Made by a program: the position numbers and the translations under genes
Origin: Scatophagus argus
Lineage: Eukaryota; Chordata; Actinopteri; Scatophagidae
Reading direction: 5' to 3'
Assembly (NCBI RefSeq): GCF_020382885.2
Contig: NC_058508.1
Coordinates: 6,130,055-6,194,054, forward strand
Length of the DNA stretch: 64,000 nucleotides
Shown: positions 1 through 12,358 of the stretch, piece after piece
How positions within the stretch are numbered: the stretch's first letter is position 1
How the letters are laid out: each line of letters begins with the position of its first letter
Notes under the pieces: generated by a model
Told to the model about the DNA's origin: nothing
The model's database searches: none
Seen by the model: only the letters and a program-made list of their open reading frames with translations

Positions 1-803
1 AAATCAGTGACACATTTCTTTTGATGAAACACTGCACTGTACACTGTATTTCAAGCAGTTATTAGAGGCATCATGGTATTAGCTTTGGCCACTAGAGGGC
101 AGTGACAAGCTTATAATGGTATTTGTGTATCACCAAGCTGTTGTTAAGTCCTGTGTTAGTAACATTACGTTTCAGTCACTTCATAAGGAAAGTCAATTAT
201 TCACTTCGTTTAAGCTCTGCTTTTGGTCTCCACCAAAAATATATTTTTCTGTCTTTTATGTCTTGCTAGCAGCTAGATGTTCCACTTTGTCTGTTGATTG
301 GTGTCAGGCAGTGGGATGGTGTACAGTGAATTTATCTGACATTATTTAATTAAAACAAGGCTGATGAGTGCAGGGTTCGTTTAAATAAGAAAACCCAGCT
401 TTGTGCTGTGTTTTTGACATTTTCACCTACGTAAATTTTAATACACCTATGCTCATGTCAGCCACACTGTACCTTCACAGAATAGAGTGGCAGGTTAACT
501 GGCTGCGTCCCACAGCGAAGGTAGTAACACAGGGTGTCCAGCAGGAAAAGGTTTTGCTGCGATGTCTTGCTGTGATCAGAGTGCTGCAGTACAAAAGGAT
601 GAAAGTTAGCATGCTAAACATTGCTAACATGGTAAACATTTTACTAACTAAACATCAGCATGTTTAGCACTGTCATTAGCATTAGCTTGTATTGTTGTTA
701 GAATTAGCATGCTATTAGCATTTAACCAAAACCACTGGTGGGCATATGCAGCTTCATAGCACTGCTGGCATGGATGGGGACTCGTCTTGTTTAAAACTAT
801 TAC
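1..803. other. PIK3R6 intron sequence
   Basis: No further PIK3R6 exon could be recognised here; in particular the segment expected next (family motif resembling ITYYIRMGTQPIYFQIY) is absent. The stretch 605-720 is rich in TTAGCATG/GCTAAC words. Small open frames here have no family resemblance. Confidence 0.6.
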
Positions 804-3800
804 CATTCCAGCCAGTCTGGAGATTGCAGTTCGCAGACTGTTGATGTTGCAGTTGTACCAAGGATCCACTCTTCCCAATAAGGAGGCGAGAGACAATCTA
901 TCTTCATCCTGACATGAGGAATAACAGGTGTTGTATGTTCATATAGAGTGTTCTGCATTTATCAGCCAGCCTTTGTTGCTCTGAGTGACTGAGTGTAACT
1001 CACGGATGAACTGAGCGATGGCTCCATATCAGTCACTGGGATGTAGTACAACTGCAGGTTCAGTTTCTTGGTCAAAATAAGACGTTTTGATTCTCTCTCT
1101 CTGTGGGGAAGTATGTGGAAAACATTGAAGATCCTTTCCACACATGTATTGCGACACATATACAAATAGTCAGTTTGGAATAACAATGTGTGTCTGATTT
1201 CCACGTTACAGTCCTTAAAAATGCAGCCACTCTTACCTCATTAAAAAATTACATGTTTTATTCATTTTTGAAGTTTTCCCTCTGGACACAAGGTGTCTTC
1301 TACTTCACTGTAAAGCCCATTCTCAGTATATACTGGCAGCTTTTAGTTTCTACATTATACTTTAATAAGTTGCAAACTGGACCAAGATTGACTTTAAAAC
1401 TAGTTGTGCTGCTACAAATCATGTTCAAAATCAGATTTCCAGTGAGCACAGAGAAACCTTCCAGCGTTAGACTCTGCTCATACATCATTCTGCACAGTGA
1501 AGCCCAAACATTCAACTGCAGCAACAAGACGAAAACCACATTTTTGAGTGAAGGAGGACTTCAACATAAAGAAGGGACTCATTCTGCTCACCGAATAGAG
1601 TGGTAAGCCCTGGTAAGCCTTCCCAGCACACGATCATCCCCCATTACCACTACCCGTGCTGTGTGACGCATCCTGTCTTCTTTAAGGACAGGGGAGCTAC
1701 CAGGAAATGCTTCTATCTTCTCCCTCATTAGGCTCAGTTTATCTGCTGGCTTCATGTTCTTAAAGGCTTTTCTCCGACTGAATGCTGGTGCAGGATTTCT
1801 GTCTGGAGGCTGCTCTCTGTCATCAAAGTCACTCTCTTTTAGATGTTTCTCTATCCCATTGTTCTCACACCGAAGTGAATTCTTTTTGTCCTTATCTTCT
1901 TCATCCAGGCTAGAGTGAGGGCAGCCACACAGGGCGAAATTTGCTAACAGATTCCCTTCAGGAAAGATACATTCATCATACATTTTTACTGGAACATCTC
2001 TTATGAATATTACTATTAAGTCATGGCAGCTTTTGTTTGTATGACTGACTCACATAGATCTTCTTCGTATCTCCACAAGACAAAAATGATCTCTGGAAAG
2101 GGCATTGCAGTGCTGCACACAGAGCTGTGATCTGCCGTGGTTATTTCTGAGCAAACAGGGTAAAGATAAACACAGTAACAATGTGAAAATGTTCCGCTAA
2201 TACCAATCCACACAATCCACATCAGCAGAGTGCAGAACACACACCTTCTCCGGACGTAGTCAAGATGTCTCTGTATGTGTCTTGTAGTTTGACGAGATAG
2301 TTTGCTCTACCACTTGCACCTTTCTTTATACTCTCCTCCACAACTAGAACCACATCCTGAAAATATTTCTCTACCACATGGTCCTCCAAAGCCTGAAACA
2401 TATGAAAGACACAAAAACAATGAGAAATACTGAATACAACTGATATTATTTACATAGCTCAGTGATGAATACACCTGCCTGATACAAGCAGTGTTCAGCA
2501 AGACTGAGAGTCGATAGGCATGTGACCAAGACTACACAGGGGTACACTGCCTTTGCCGATTAACACAAAACACAAAATACAGCTGAGGGTTTTGAACTAA
2601 TGATGACTTTAGAGGAAGGGTAAATAGAGCACAAAAATTACTACGATTCATTCTGTGAGGGGGCATGAATCTATGAGCCAGATCTCATGGTAATGATGGA
2701 TTACCGATATGTTTACACTGCCTATGTGGCTAAAATGTCTACAGGTTTACCTCCAGAGCCTTAGCCAGTGTGGAGCTTTGGCATGTCACCCCCAGCCCCC
2801 TCTGCAGCACATGCAGCACCACATTTTTTTCCATGGTTAATGTGTTCCTGAGAAAGCTGGAAGCCTCCAGATAGGCTCTCACTGTGGCTTCCAGCGGAGC
2901 AGAAAACACGGCTGGATCAGCAAGCACAAACACCCTGGGGGGAATTAGCAGAGAGGGAAAGTGACAAAGGCTGTAATAAAACTGTTTAGTTTTTAATTTA
3001 GTGTTGCACCATTTTAGTAGAAGATGCCAGTAACTCAAAGGATACACTCACTTTTCCTGCACAGTGAAATGGTCGTTCTTCACGTTCTGCTCTGCAATGA
3101 CTCTCCTCTGATATAAGGAACCTGTCGAGGGAAGGATTAGTCTGTGAAGAAAGTTTGTTTTACATCACCATACTGCGCTGTATTGTGTGCAGCTGATTTC
3201 CTCTTTCTGAAACCATGTGCATTGATGCATAATACCTGGTGTGGTCATTTCCATCTTGATGCTCCTCAGAGTGCTCAGGACCACAGCAGAGCAAGGTGAC
3301 GGTAATATCAGCAGTTTCATCAGACACTCATACACTGTCTGGTAAAGGCTGGCGGGAATCATGACACCTGACTGCAAATATTAATACAGAAATAGAAAAA
3401 AAGTAAGTCAGAAAATACTTCTAACAACGCAGAGTCAGTCGACTGTTTGTCTGTTTGTCTGCACTGTTACAGACTTGACATGGGCAACATCAAGTCGTCA
3501 ACTGGAGTTACACAGGTGTGTCTTACCTGAATAACCACATAGTAGAGAGTGTGCAGCACTGGGATGATATGCATGCAGGATCCTGTTTTAGAGATCTATT
3601 TCGGGTGTCAAGCAAAAAGTCTTATTGAAATTTGCTTTGGTAAAATTTTTAACAAATAAATCATTCATGCAGGGAATAAAAGCTTTGTCTTTAAAGAGAG
3701 AATCACGAATCAAGTTCTGGGAATATATGTATGTATTTTAAACCCAAATTTGAAATCTGAAGTCAGTGTTTAAGGAGCAAACCTCGCTAACTGTCTGTAG

Positions 3801-4358
3801 CTTGTTCTCCAGCTCTTTGACCAGTAGTTGGATCAATGAAATGCTGCAGGATGGATCACTCTCCAACTTCTTCTGAAGACTCCATCTAAGCATTCCTGCA
3901 GAGCACAGGCCGCAGTTTGTTTTATATTTTAATATGCACATTACACAGTGCAGTATTTATTTATTTTTTTTTGCAATTTTATGCACGACTAATGAAATGC
4001 CACCCAGTTCCATTGCATCTTAGAGAAGGCAGACATCTATACAGCAGATATTTTCAAAACTTAACAGTTTTGGATTTTTATTTGAATTTTCCCTTTAAGT
4101 GCCTTATACTCGTTCAACTGAAGCTACCTTTCTGTGAATTACTTTGGCTGTTCATCTCTTTGAGTAGCGCCTTGACATTGTTGTACAGGGTGGACTCCAC
4201 AGTCGAGAGAGAAACATCACCTAGAAAAGGAGATCATGCATGTTATTGGGACACTCACATTCAACCACCACAAGCTTTAGCCAGCAGAAGTTAGTGTACT
4301 ACAGTAATTTCAATCCGTCTAAGAGGTATTAAAAATGCTTACCTGTAGGGTCAACCAT
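1..4358 (-). CDS. pik3r6: PIK3R6 (p84/p87 PI3K-gamma adaptor), 5' part, runs off left edge
   Basis: Regulatory subunit of class IB PI3-kinase: the family binds p110-gamma and links it to G-beta-gamma and Ras at the plasma membrane. Twelve coding exons are visible on the minus strand: 4358-4343 (start, MVDPT), 4220-4128, 3895-3783, 3595-3527, 3371-3236, 3121-3052, 2934-2751, 2392-2245, 2146-2054, 1988-1592, 1100-1004, 908-804. Phases join throughout. Recognisable blocks are WSLQKKLESDP, SLYQRRVIAEQN, RVVVMGDDRVLGRL, LQLYYIPV and LGRVDPWYNCNINSL, which follow mammalian PIK3R6 in order. The exon at 3595 could instead start at 3583, but only 3595 keeps the phase of the previous donor. The C-terminal third is not in the window; 1-803 is intron. 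The gene lies about 1 kb downstream of its paralogue PIK3R5 on the same strand. PIK3R6 rather than PIK3R5 is supported by the N-terminal exons and by VVVMGDDR. Confidence 0.93.
605..720. repeat. TTAGCATG/GCTAACA-rich interspersed repeat fragment
   Basis: The segment repeats short words (AGCATGCTAA, TTGCTAACATG, CAGCATGTTTAGCA, TTAGCATTAGC) in both orientations, giving local dyad symmetry. Such GCTAAC/TTAGC clusters are common dispersed repeats in teleost introns. I cannot assign a transposon family. Confidence 0.5.
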
Positions 4359-5329
4359 GCTTTGGCTCTTCAGAATCAATTAGATGAAACACAACAAATC
4401 TTTGCCCAAATGAAACTAAGTTAAGCTATCTGCAGCAATCCAGATTTTTCCACTGTAGCTTTGATCCTTCTAAATGAGAAACTTTGTCCTTGAGGGGTCT
4501 TGGCTGCTACCATTGAGAGAAATGATATGATACTGACAAACTGTTTACTGTGTGAGTGAGACGGGGTGTGTGAGTTACTCATAAGAGGAAGTGACTGCCT
4601 TTTCTGAAACAGGCAGTCGCTCCTAAACTGGTGCAACAACAAAAAAGTAAACCAAGTTAACTGAAGTATGATTTTATTGCCAAGTGTGTGACATATAAAA
4701 TGTAATAAGAAACATTTTTTCAGCACTGTCACTTTAAAATAAATAGCTTATTTTACTATGTATTTTCAAAAATTTTTTTTTATCTCAGTCATGGATCAAT
4801 GGCACGTACACAATAGTAATCAAGTCATCAGTTTTACGCTCCTGACAGCAGAATATTGACATAACTGATAAGCAACATCCCTTTGAGACTCTATGAAATC
4901 CTCCGAACCAGAACATTGACATCAGTTAATACACATTCTTACTGCATGACCATTTCAGCTAAAGCTCACTTGTAAAACTCTGTTTTTCCAAAATGTATTC
5001 AAGTGCTCACAGATAAAGCATTGACATTCACTTTTTTTCAGTGTTGCTAAAACAAGCTCTTCCAGCGACTGCAGTAATCAAAGAGGTGTAACAACAGTAG
5101 AAAGCCACAAAGCAATCATGTAAACTCCTCCTCCTAATAACAGAATGACACACTTTGACATTAGCCACCAGACAAACCTGAAATACACAGTCTCCCATAG
5201 TGCTGTGCAACTTTTCTGTCTTTGTTTTAATTTAATTTACACTCTGCATGCCACATGGCTTTGATTTAAGCATTCCTGTGTAAATTACAAATCGCCTCTA
5301 TGGATTTCTACACTGTAGCAAAAAGTCTG
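4359..5329. other. PIK3R5 3' UTR and PIK3R5-PIK3R6 intergenic spacer
   Basis: This is the gap between the PIK3R5 stop and the PIK3R6 start, both on the minus strand. A minus-strand AATAAA (TTTATT at 4673-4678) is a plausible PIK3R5 polyadenylation signal, leaving only about 300 bases for a PIK3R6 promoter and leader. No coding exon is visible. Confidence 0.5.
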
Positions 5330-7053
5330 TCAAGTATATAAGGCAGAGAAAGAAGTAATAGGAAGACAGAGCAAAGAGCAGTAGGATGGGTGTAGAGGCT
5401 GGACTTGACCAGGTGAGGGCTTATAGGTCCTCCAGTCTGAACTGCTTCCTGGTTTACAGCACAGAGACACCTCACACCTGCAGAAGCAGAAGATACATCA
5501 TCACTATACATAGAGAAGCAATCTCTGATTTAGACACATTTATGGTGTAAAGATGTCAAATAATGCAGCATTTCACATGAAAAGCTACAATATGTTTTTT
5601 CTTCTCTTTCTCTCTTCAGCATACACACAGCTGAAGACGTAGCATTTTGGAATCATTCAGTCAACAAAGTAGCATGTGATCGTGGGAGTTTTCTTCATTG
5701 TTAAACGACTATCAGCGCCAATGAAAATCTATCTTAAGTGACGGCAGAAGTGTTCATAGGCAAGATAATGTTTTAAAGATTTATTCGTGTTGTGTTTAGT
5801 CATAAGTACTTGTGTAATGATTTGATGAAGCTTTGATGTACCTGGTGACACTTTGAATGAACTTCTTCTCATCCTGATCCAGACACACGGCAAAAGTTGT
5901 TCCATCTTCTCCACCGTTCACCTGCACCTTGTCCACCTTCACCTCTGATACAGAGATGTGCTGCCAGAGAGAAAAGTGTAAGGACGGGGTGTTTGACAGG
6001 GAGGGTGTGCCTGAGATTAAGATTTAGTTCAGTTTAAAACCGGCCTTCACCTGGTTGTAGCCCCTTTTTGCCTTGGAGCACTGCCTCTTCAGGACTTCTG
6101 TCATTGTCAGCTGTAGACTTTCTATTCTGGAATCTGGATGGACAAGATTTTTAGAAATTGCAATATGGCCACAAAAGCCCTCAACATATAAAAGACTATG
6201 TCCATCCTCTGTAACACACCTAGCTGTTCAGGTGTCTTGCAGGATTTGTACAGATTTATTGATGTGCAAACCATGTCTGTCTGGATCCACTGACTCCTCC
6301 CACTCACAGCCACCTGTAATCGAGTGTAAATGGGACAGATGTAAAAATAGCTTCATCTGTGACCTTACACATACAGTAATAGTGTGTTATTGTTTGTTTT
6401 GCAGGAAGTGTGTAGGCGTCAAAATGGGAACAATACCTTGTTGTAGGCAACACTCAGAGTTAAGGGGACAGCCTCCCTTTCTTTATCAATCCCGAACCTT
6501 TTGCTGGCAGCACCTACAAACACACACTAGACATTAGACTGCACATCCGTGTTTGTATTTATGTATGTATGTGTGTGCTTCTCTGTATTCTTTTGTTGCT
6601 ATGTGGGTGCATGAGAGGCTAACTCACCCATGGCCTTAACAGCTCTGATTCCAGCAGTGTGTCCGAGCTCCAGAGAGTGAATAAACACTTCCCTTCTCCT
6701 CTCTCCTCCAGCCAGGGTCAGCTGTGTGGCACAACAAACCAAGTTAATTCATTTCACACAGGTATTCACTCTGTGTGCATGTGTGTGTGTCTGCGTGTGT
6801 GTGTGTGTGTGTGGACGTGTATTCATGTAGTTATGGAGACAAAAGTCTGTTTACACAGCCACATTGTGAGGACTCGCCTTACTTATGGGGACAAAATGCA
6901 AGTCCCCACATCATAAATCATTAAATATTTGGGTGGGGTTAGGGTTAGGGTTAGGATTAGGCAAGTAATGTTCATTTTTATGGTTAGGTGGAGGTTAAGC
7001 CGCCAGGAAATTAATGTAAGTCTATGTAATTTCCCAAAAAGTGATATAAAAAA

Positions 7054-7114
<61 letters not shown>

Positions 7115-10100
7115 TGTGTGTGCACCTCAGCCTGGTAGAGCTGCACCAGAACAGGTTGGTCCGCATGTCTACAGTAATAAAGCACTAAGTCAGCCAGCAG
7201 AGACAGACTCTCCGTGCTGCCACCGCTCACCGGAACATCATCACCTTCCTTACAGGCAGCCTGGTATGAGAATACATATGTTGTATAAATTTCAGACAAT
7301 ATAGCTTGTGAAGGAGGAAGTATTTACATACAGTTCATCATGACACAACCAAAGAGACAGCTGGTATGAGCTGTACATTCAGTGTCCGTTGTTATTCTGC
7401 AGACAAGAAATCAAAAGGGAAAACATTACCCTTGTCTGATGAGGGTTTAGCTATGTTAAGAAGACTTTGTCATGATTTCTTATTTTTAAGAATATTTCGG
7501 AATGAGTCATATCTTAGAAATAATTTAATATTTGAAAACATGTGTTTTTTCCTGTTGCAACAATTCTTTGTAAGAAACAAAAAGAGAGAAAAAATGAATT
7601 ACTGAGGTGACCTTTGGGTACTTTTACATCACTGGTTATATTTTATAGTTAACATTGTCTTTCAGATCGAGTGAACCAACCAGTGCGACTTGTGACTTGT
7701 GAGCACAATATGCTGGTAAATCTCACAGGATAAACCTGGAACATGGACAACCTGCTTTTCTAAAACAAGCAAAAAAAAGAAAAGTTGGCTATCCTCCTGT
7801 CCTTATAAAATCCTCTTTTTTCTCTAACATCTCTTCCCTCTCCAATAATTTTTTTTCCAGTCTATAAGAGGAAGACATTCCTTGTCTGTGAGGTGAGGTT
7901 TTCTGTCATTTTATCACTGCTGAATTTAGAAAGCTGCTCTCTTGACTTGAATGTATGGACCAGAGAAAGGTGATGATGACAGTACAGAAAGTACCTGGCA
8001 AAGGACATGAGAGGACAGGCTGAGCAGATTGAGGACATTCCTCTCGTACCAGGGGTCGATCACACCCAACATCTGTGCTATGTCAGTTGTACTGTCCTCC
8101 AGTATGCTGCCATTGGACTCCTGTCAGGATTAAAGAATAAAAGGTGTTACTATGTCAATCAAAAATACACAGCATGGAAATGTCATGATATGTTTTTTAG
8201 CAGGTTTATTAAAAAACAATATTACAATACTGTCTGTATCACCAACTTAACTAACTTGCAACAGCAAATATGTTTCTAAAGAAATCCTAATGGTGACCCA
8301 TTATGTTTTCCCTTAAAATAATGAAGAAATGTCACAAAGATGTTGATATGGAACATATAATCACAGAAAACAAATTTCATGTTTTCTGGAACATTTAACA
8401 AAAAAACAAAAAGCGCCCCTTTGCTCAGTTAAAGTGTTTTTCTTCCCTAAAAGCAACTCAAAACTAAGCTTAACCAAAGTGGTTTTAACCACCAGGACTC
8501 GAGCTGCGGTTTCTGGTATTGGACTACTGTGCCTTGAACACCCATCACACCCGTAACCACCGCCTTGTGAGTCTGGTGCGGCACATAAATGTGACGTTTC
8601 ATTCATTCATTCATCAAATAAGCATCATGTTGGGACATAATTCAGGCTGTGATTATGTTTCCCTATAAAAGTATTTGCTGTTGCAAATCAGTTGTATATC
8701 AACTAGGAGACAGAGTTGCACCAGAAGTTGTGATTAATGATTGTATTAATAGGCAATTGATAATTTTTAGAAGATTATTAGATATTTTAGCACCCACATC
8801 ACATCACATGACATCACATGACATCACATCACATCACAGTTTCCTTCAAGGGACTATCTGACCTCTGAGCTTTTGCTGTTTATTAACATCTTTTTAAAAT
8901 TAGCAGTTAAAAACTTTTGTGTGAATTTGTGTCACAACCTTTATTATTCACTTTATCATATGAATGCGTAAATATGCATTAAAGGCTGAAAGGTGATTCT
9001 GGTGTTCTTACCCCAGGAGCTGCAGCTTTGGTTGAACTTCCTATCTGCCCTTCAGTCTGTAAGCTTCCTATTGTTTTCCTTTTGGTGGGAACAAAGTAAA
9101 ACTGCAGTTTACATATCTTGGTCAGTCGTGGACATTTGCTCTCTTTCTGCTGCAGGTCGCTGTATGCCCTGGCCAGCCTGCCAGCCTCTCGGTCACCTCC
9201 AAAGACCACCACTTTGACCAGGGTAGTAGGTACTTCTGCCACATCACCTTCATTGCAGCTCAGGATCGGCCTCCTGCGGACACACATATGCTTCTTGGGG
9301 GAAAGAGGATCCAGGGCGGCAGTGGACCCATGCAGAGGATGAACTTGTTTGCATGTGGACCTGGAAGGTTTGAACTGTGCCCCAGTTTTTTGAAAGTCTT
9401 TGCTAAAATCCGCCCGGAAGGCCATACTCTGGGCACGGCGGCAAATGTTTGGGCTGCGGGGATTCTTAAAAAGCAAGGACAAGCGTTCAATGCCTAGGAG
9501 GGATCTGGACTTCTTTTTGGGTTTTCTTCGAAGCCTTGGTTGGCTATCTTGTCCTTCCTCCGTGTCCTCCTGTGTTGTCTCCTCGCTAAAGTCACTTTCC
9601 ACACCTGATGAGCCAGATGGCGTAGAGAATGCAGACCAGCTGGAAGACAGGGAGTAGCTGAACTCCGTCGGGGAAGAAGAGGCAGTGGAGATACGATGGT
9701 TTTGAAACTCATGTTCCTCCTCGTCCACACTGATGTCATTATTATCATCCTCGTCTATTTCTATTTTCAGGAAACAGTCTGCAAATGAGTCCAGGTCGGA
9801 CTGGCCTGTGAGAATGTGATTCAGAAAATCTGCATGGAAGGTAAAAATAAGAAATTGAGAACAGTTAAATATAGATTTCAAGAAAACAGTGCAGACATTT
9901 GCTGAGCTATCTGCAAACAGAGCTATTTACCAAAGGTATCGTTTTCCCAGGAGCACGTGTGACATTTGGGGAAGGGGAGCATCAAAGTCTCAACAGTCCC
10001 TAATGAGAAGAGGTGATACACAGATGAAGGAAGCACACACACAGTTAGTTTTCCTCACTAAAACGATGTTCCATATCTCATGTCTCCACTTGTCCATAAC

Positions 10101-12358
10101 GTTATGTATTAGTTCTTACCAGTATCCTGGCAACAATCAGCAGGAGCAGGAGCAGGAGCAGCAAGGCTTGCTCTGAGCCTCTCCATGCTGTGTAGCAGAC
10201 CTTGTCTAGCTGTGCTGAGATCTGCTGTAGAGGCTGCTGTCTCCATGCTGTCCGTCACTGCCTCCATGAGCTGCTTCAGCTCCTCAGGCCGCTTTGCCTA
10301 GACCAAATAGAAGGGGAGGTTTATTAACAAAAGGATGTAGGAATAACTAAAGAGGAATTGTGCATCCAAAGAATGTAGACATTAGACATTTAGGCATTGG
10401 TCACCAGCAGGGCTGTGTGGAGTGCCTGAAGGTCGTGTTTGGTGCCCAGAGCAGCCTGTAAGCTGTGAAGGATGAGGATGATAGTGACGTCTCTGCTGGA
10501 GTGCTGAGTGCTACTCAGCTGTTCGGAGACAGACTGGACCTCTGGAGGGACGTCCTCATCTGGGCTCACTAACAGCACTGTACTAATAAAATAAATATAC
10601 AAACACACACCACACGCAAGGAGAGCATTGGTGGGAAAATTAAAATGTCTCAAGAGCAAGTTTTGTGACATGAAGGAGTGAATAAAAGCAGAGACAATGT
10701 TCAGCAGCGTTTTACTATTTAATAGCTAGCATTAAAGTGTGAACTTACATGGTTTTAGAGCTGTGAGTGTCAGGGGAAACACCCTGCTCAGTTCTTACCA
10801 GTCTCTGAAATGAAATACCTAAAAAGAGGCAGACAGCAGGTATCTCAGCAGGTAAACACATCCTTCATATGATCACACTGATACATGACAGATGCCAGAG
10901 GTGGAAGATTAGCAATACCACAGTGTAGAAACACTCTACTGTTACAAGCAAAAAGCGTTCAAAAAATTTTACATAAGTAAAAGTAGCCAGTATTTAAATT
11001 AAAGTAAACTTAAAGTGCCAAAAGTAAAAGTACTCATGATGCAGAAGGAGCCATATTATATTCATGCATTAATGTGTAAGCACTACTGAGGTTGCAGCCG
11101 GTGACGTTCAGCCTGTTTCATTGCAGTACATTAGAACTTTGCTGCTACCTGGGGCTCTGAGCTCCTGCTGGATGATATTCAGCAGGCGTTTACTGGCAGA
11201 GGAACACGGCTCAGGCCAGGCCAGGAAACTATGGAACAACAGGTAGGCCTCCTGCAGGATGCCGCAGTCTGGAGCCACACGAGGAGCCTGCAAGACAAAG
11301 AAAGAGGAACAGAGTAATAGAAGCATTTTACGATGCAGTAACGTTGAAGATGGAAGTGTGGGACTGTTCCTGATCAGAAATGACACCGACTCACTTTTAG
11401 GAGGGTTGAAGAGAACAAGAGCGTGAGGGGCACCACCAGTTCATACAGACTTTGCTCTAGTACCTGTGAAAGGTAGAAAAACTGAATTGAAACATCGCCA
11501 TTCATCATGTCTCACTGAACAGGCTGGATAATGCTGTTGGGGTTTTTTTTGTTTGTTTGTTTGTTTTTGAGCTCTTGACCTGTTTTGTTTTCCTCAGTAT
11601 TTTCTGTAGAAGGATGAGGAAGTTGTGGGGATCTCTCTTCACAAGTTCCTCCAAACACCAGCGGTTTATGCACAAGCCGGCTAGTTAGAAAGACAGAGAC
11701 ACACAACCTCAACCAAACGCGTATTTCTCCATTTTAAGTTTCATTCTGATGGCAGGCAGTAAACACAGTGTTTCTATACGTTAACAAGTAATATTCAGAG
11801 AGGCGCTGAATGAAAGCAAAACAATAAAAATACTTTCTTTTGTTGCCAGATTTACATCAGTTAGTATTTCAAAACTGATCTTACATAAACCACCACGATA
11901 CTCCTCCATTGCTGTCTGTCACTCCTCACTCTGTGTCACCACTTTCAGTTCCTACTTGACTCTATCATATGTTCCTAATAGGTTATCTGGGTGTATGTGT
12001 GGCTAACAGGCTAAAAATCAATCGACTTCTATCGTCATTCAGTTAATACCTCAATGACATACAACGGCAGAGTGTCAGGACAAACTGTTTCCAGGAACAT
12101 TTGTTTTAATACTCATCATCCGTACTTTTTTTTCCAGTGTATATTTCTAGTGTGAACAGAGGACCCGGGCTGTGCTATCTGACTGGATTTTTCTGGCATT
12201 GTTTCAGCTTTGCATTACTATTAAATACAGGCGTGGGTTTGGGTCTTACCGTTCCAGAGTTGTTTGTCAGGAGTGTCAAGACCGAGGTCACAGAGGCAAC
12301 GTTCAAGGACATGCTGGATTCGGTCCTCTGTACACGAACTCTGCTCTGTCTTCTGCAT
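5330..12358 (-). CDS. pik3r5: PIK3R5 (p101 PI3K-gamma regulatory subunit), complete
   Basis: Adaptor of p110-gamma that makes the kinase responsive to G-beta-gamma at the plasma membrane. Seventeen coding exons: 12358-12250, 11680-11580, 11463-11395, 11287-11149, 10818-10749, 10582-10405, 10297-10120, 9999-9931, 9829-9012, 8120-7995, 7260-7126, 6721-6628, 6513-6437, 6313-6220, 6121-6051, 5960-5842, 5477-5330. They sum to 864 codons plus stop (human p101 is 880). The start [22 protein letters not shown] matches the family N-terminus; an in-frame ATG lies 18 bases upstream at 12,376. Other hallmarks are [12 protein letters not shown], an acidic and serine-rich middle in the 818-bp exon, [93 protein letters not shown] and the C-terminal CSLLCLPIT. 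The exon-2 donor (gtcaag) is weak. The intron after 7126 starts beside a compound microsatellite. Confidence 0.96.
6775..7020. repeat. Fish interspersed repeat with GGGGAC ends and GGTTAGGG core, in a PIK3R5 intron
   Basis: A GT-rich tract is followed by TTGTGAGGACTCGCC, TTATGGGGACAAAATG, AAGTCCCCACAT and a short GGTTAGGGTTAGGG run, then GGAGGTTAAG and TAAGTCTATG. This word order is that of a very common short non-autonomous element of percomorph introns. The three TTAGGG-like units are part of the element, not telomeric DNA. Its limits are approximate. Confidence 0.55.
7056..7122. repeat. Compound (CT)n(GT)n microsatellite abutting a PIK3R5 splice donor
   Basis: (CT) at about 7056-7096 runs directly into (GT) at about 7097-7122. 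On the coding (minus) strand this is (CA)n(GA)n and begins at about intron nucleotide +4 after the exon that ends at 7126, so the repeat forms part of the donor's downstream context. Confidence 0.9.
8792..8838. repeat. Imperfect (ACATC)n microsatellite in a PIK3R5 intron
   Basis: CACAT/GACAT pentamers repeat about nine times. The tract is in the roughly 890-bp intron between the exons ending at 9012 and starting at 8120. No coding role is seen. Confidence 0.85.
10893..11100. repeat. Fragment of a common teleost DNA-transposon-derived repeat (AGAGGTGGAAG... AAAGTAAAAGTACTC type)
   Basis: It starts with CAGAGGTGGAAGATTAG and continues through AATACCACAGTGTA, ACTCTACTGTTACAAG, AAAGTAAAAGTACTCATGATG and ATGCATTAATGTGTAAGCA. 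This word order is that of a very abundant non-autonomous element in percomorph fish, probably of hAT type. The far end is missing. It lies in the PIK3R5 intron between the exons at 11149 and 10818. Confidence 0.65.

Noticed and set aside
6936-6960. TTAGGG-like run as an interstitial telomere
   Set aside because: Only about three units, inside a common dispersed fish element with the usual flanking words.
6655-7300. CRISPR-like or other phased short repeats
   Set aside because: The repeats are mononucleotide to dinucleotide microsatellites and MITE words without spacers; the genome is a vertebrate.
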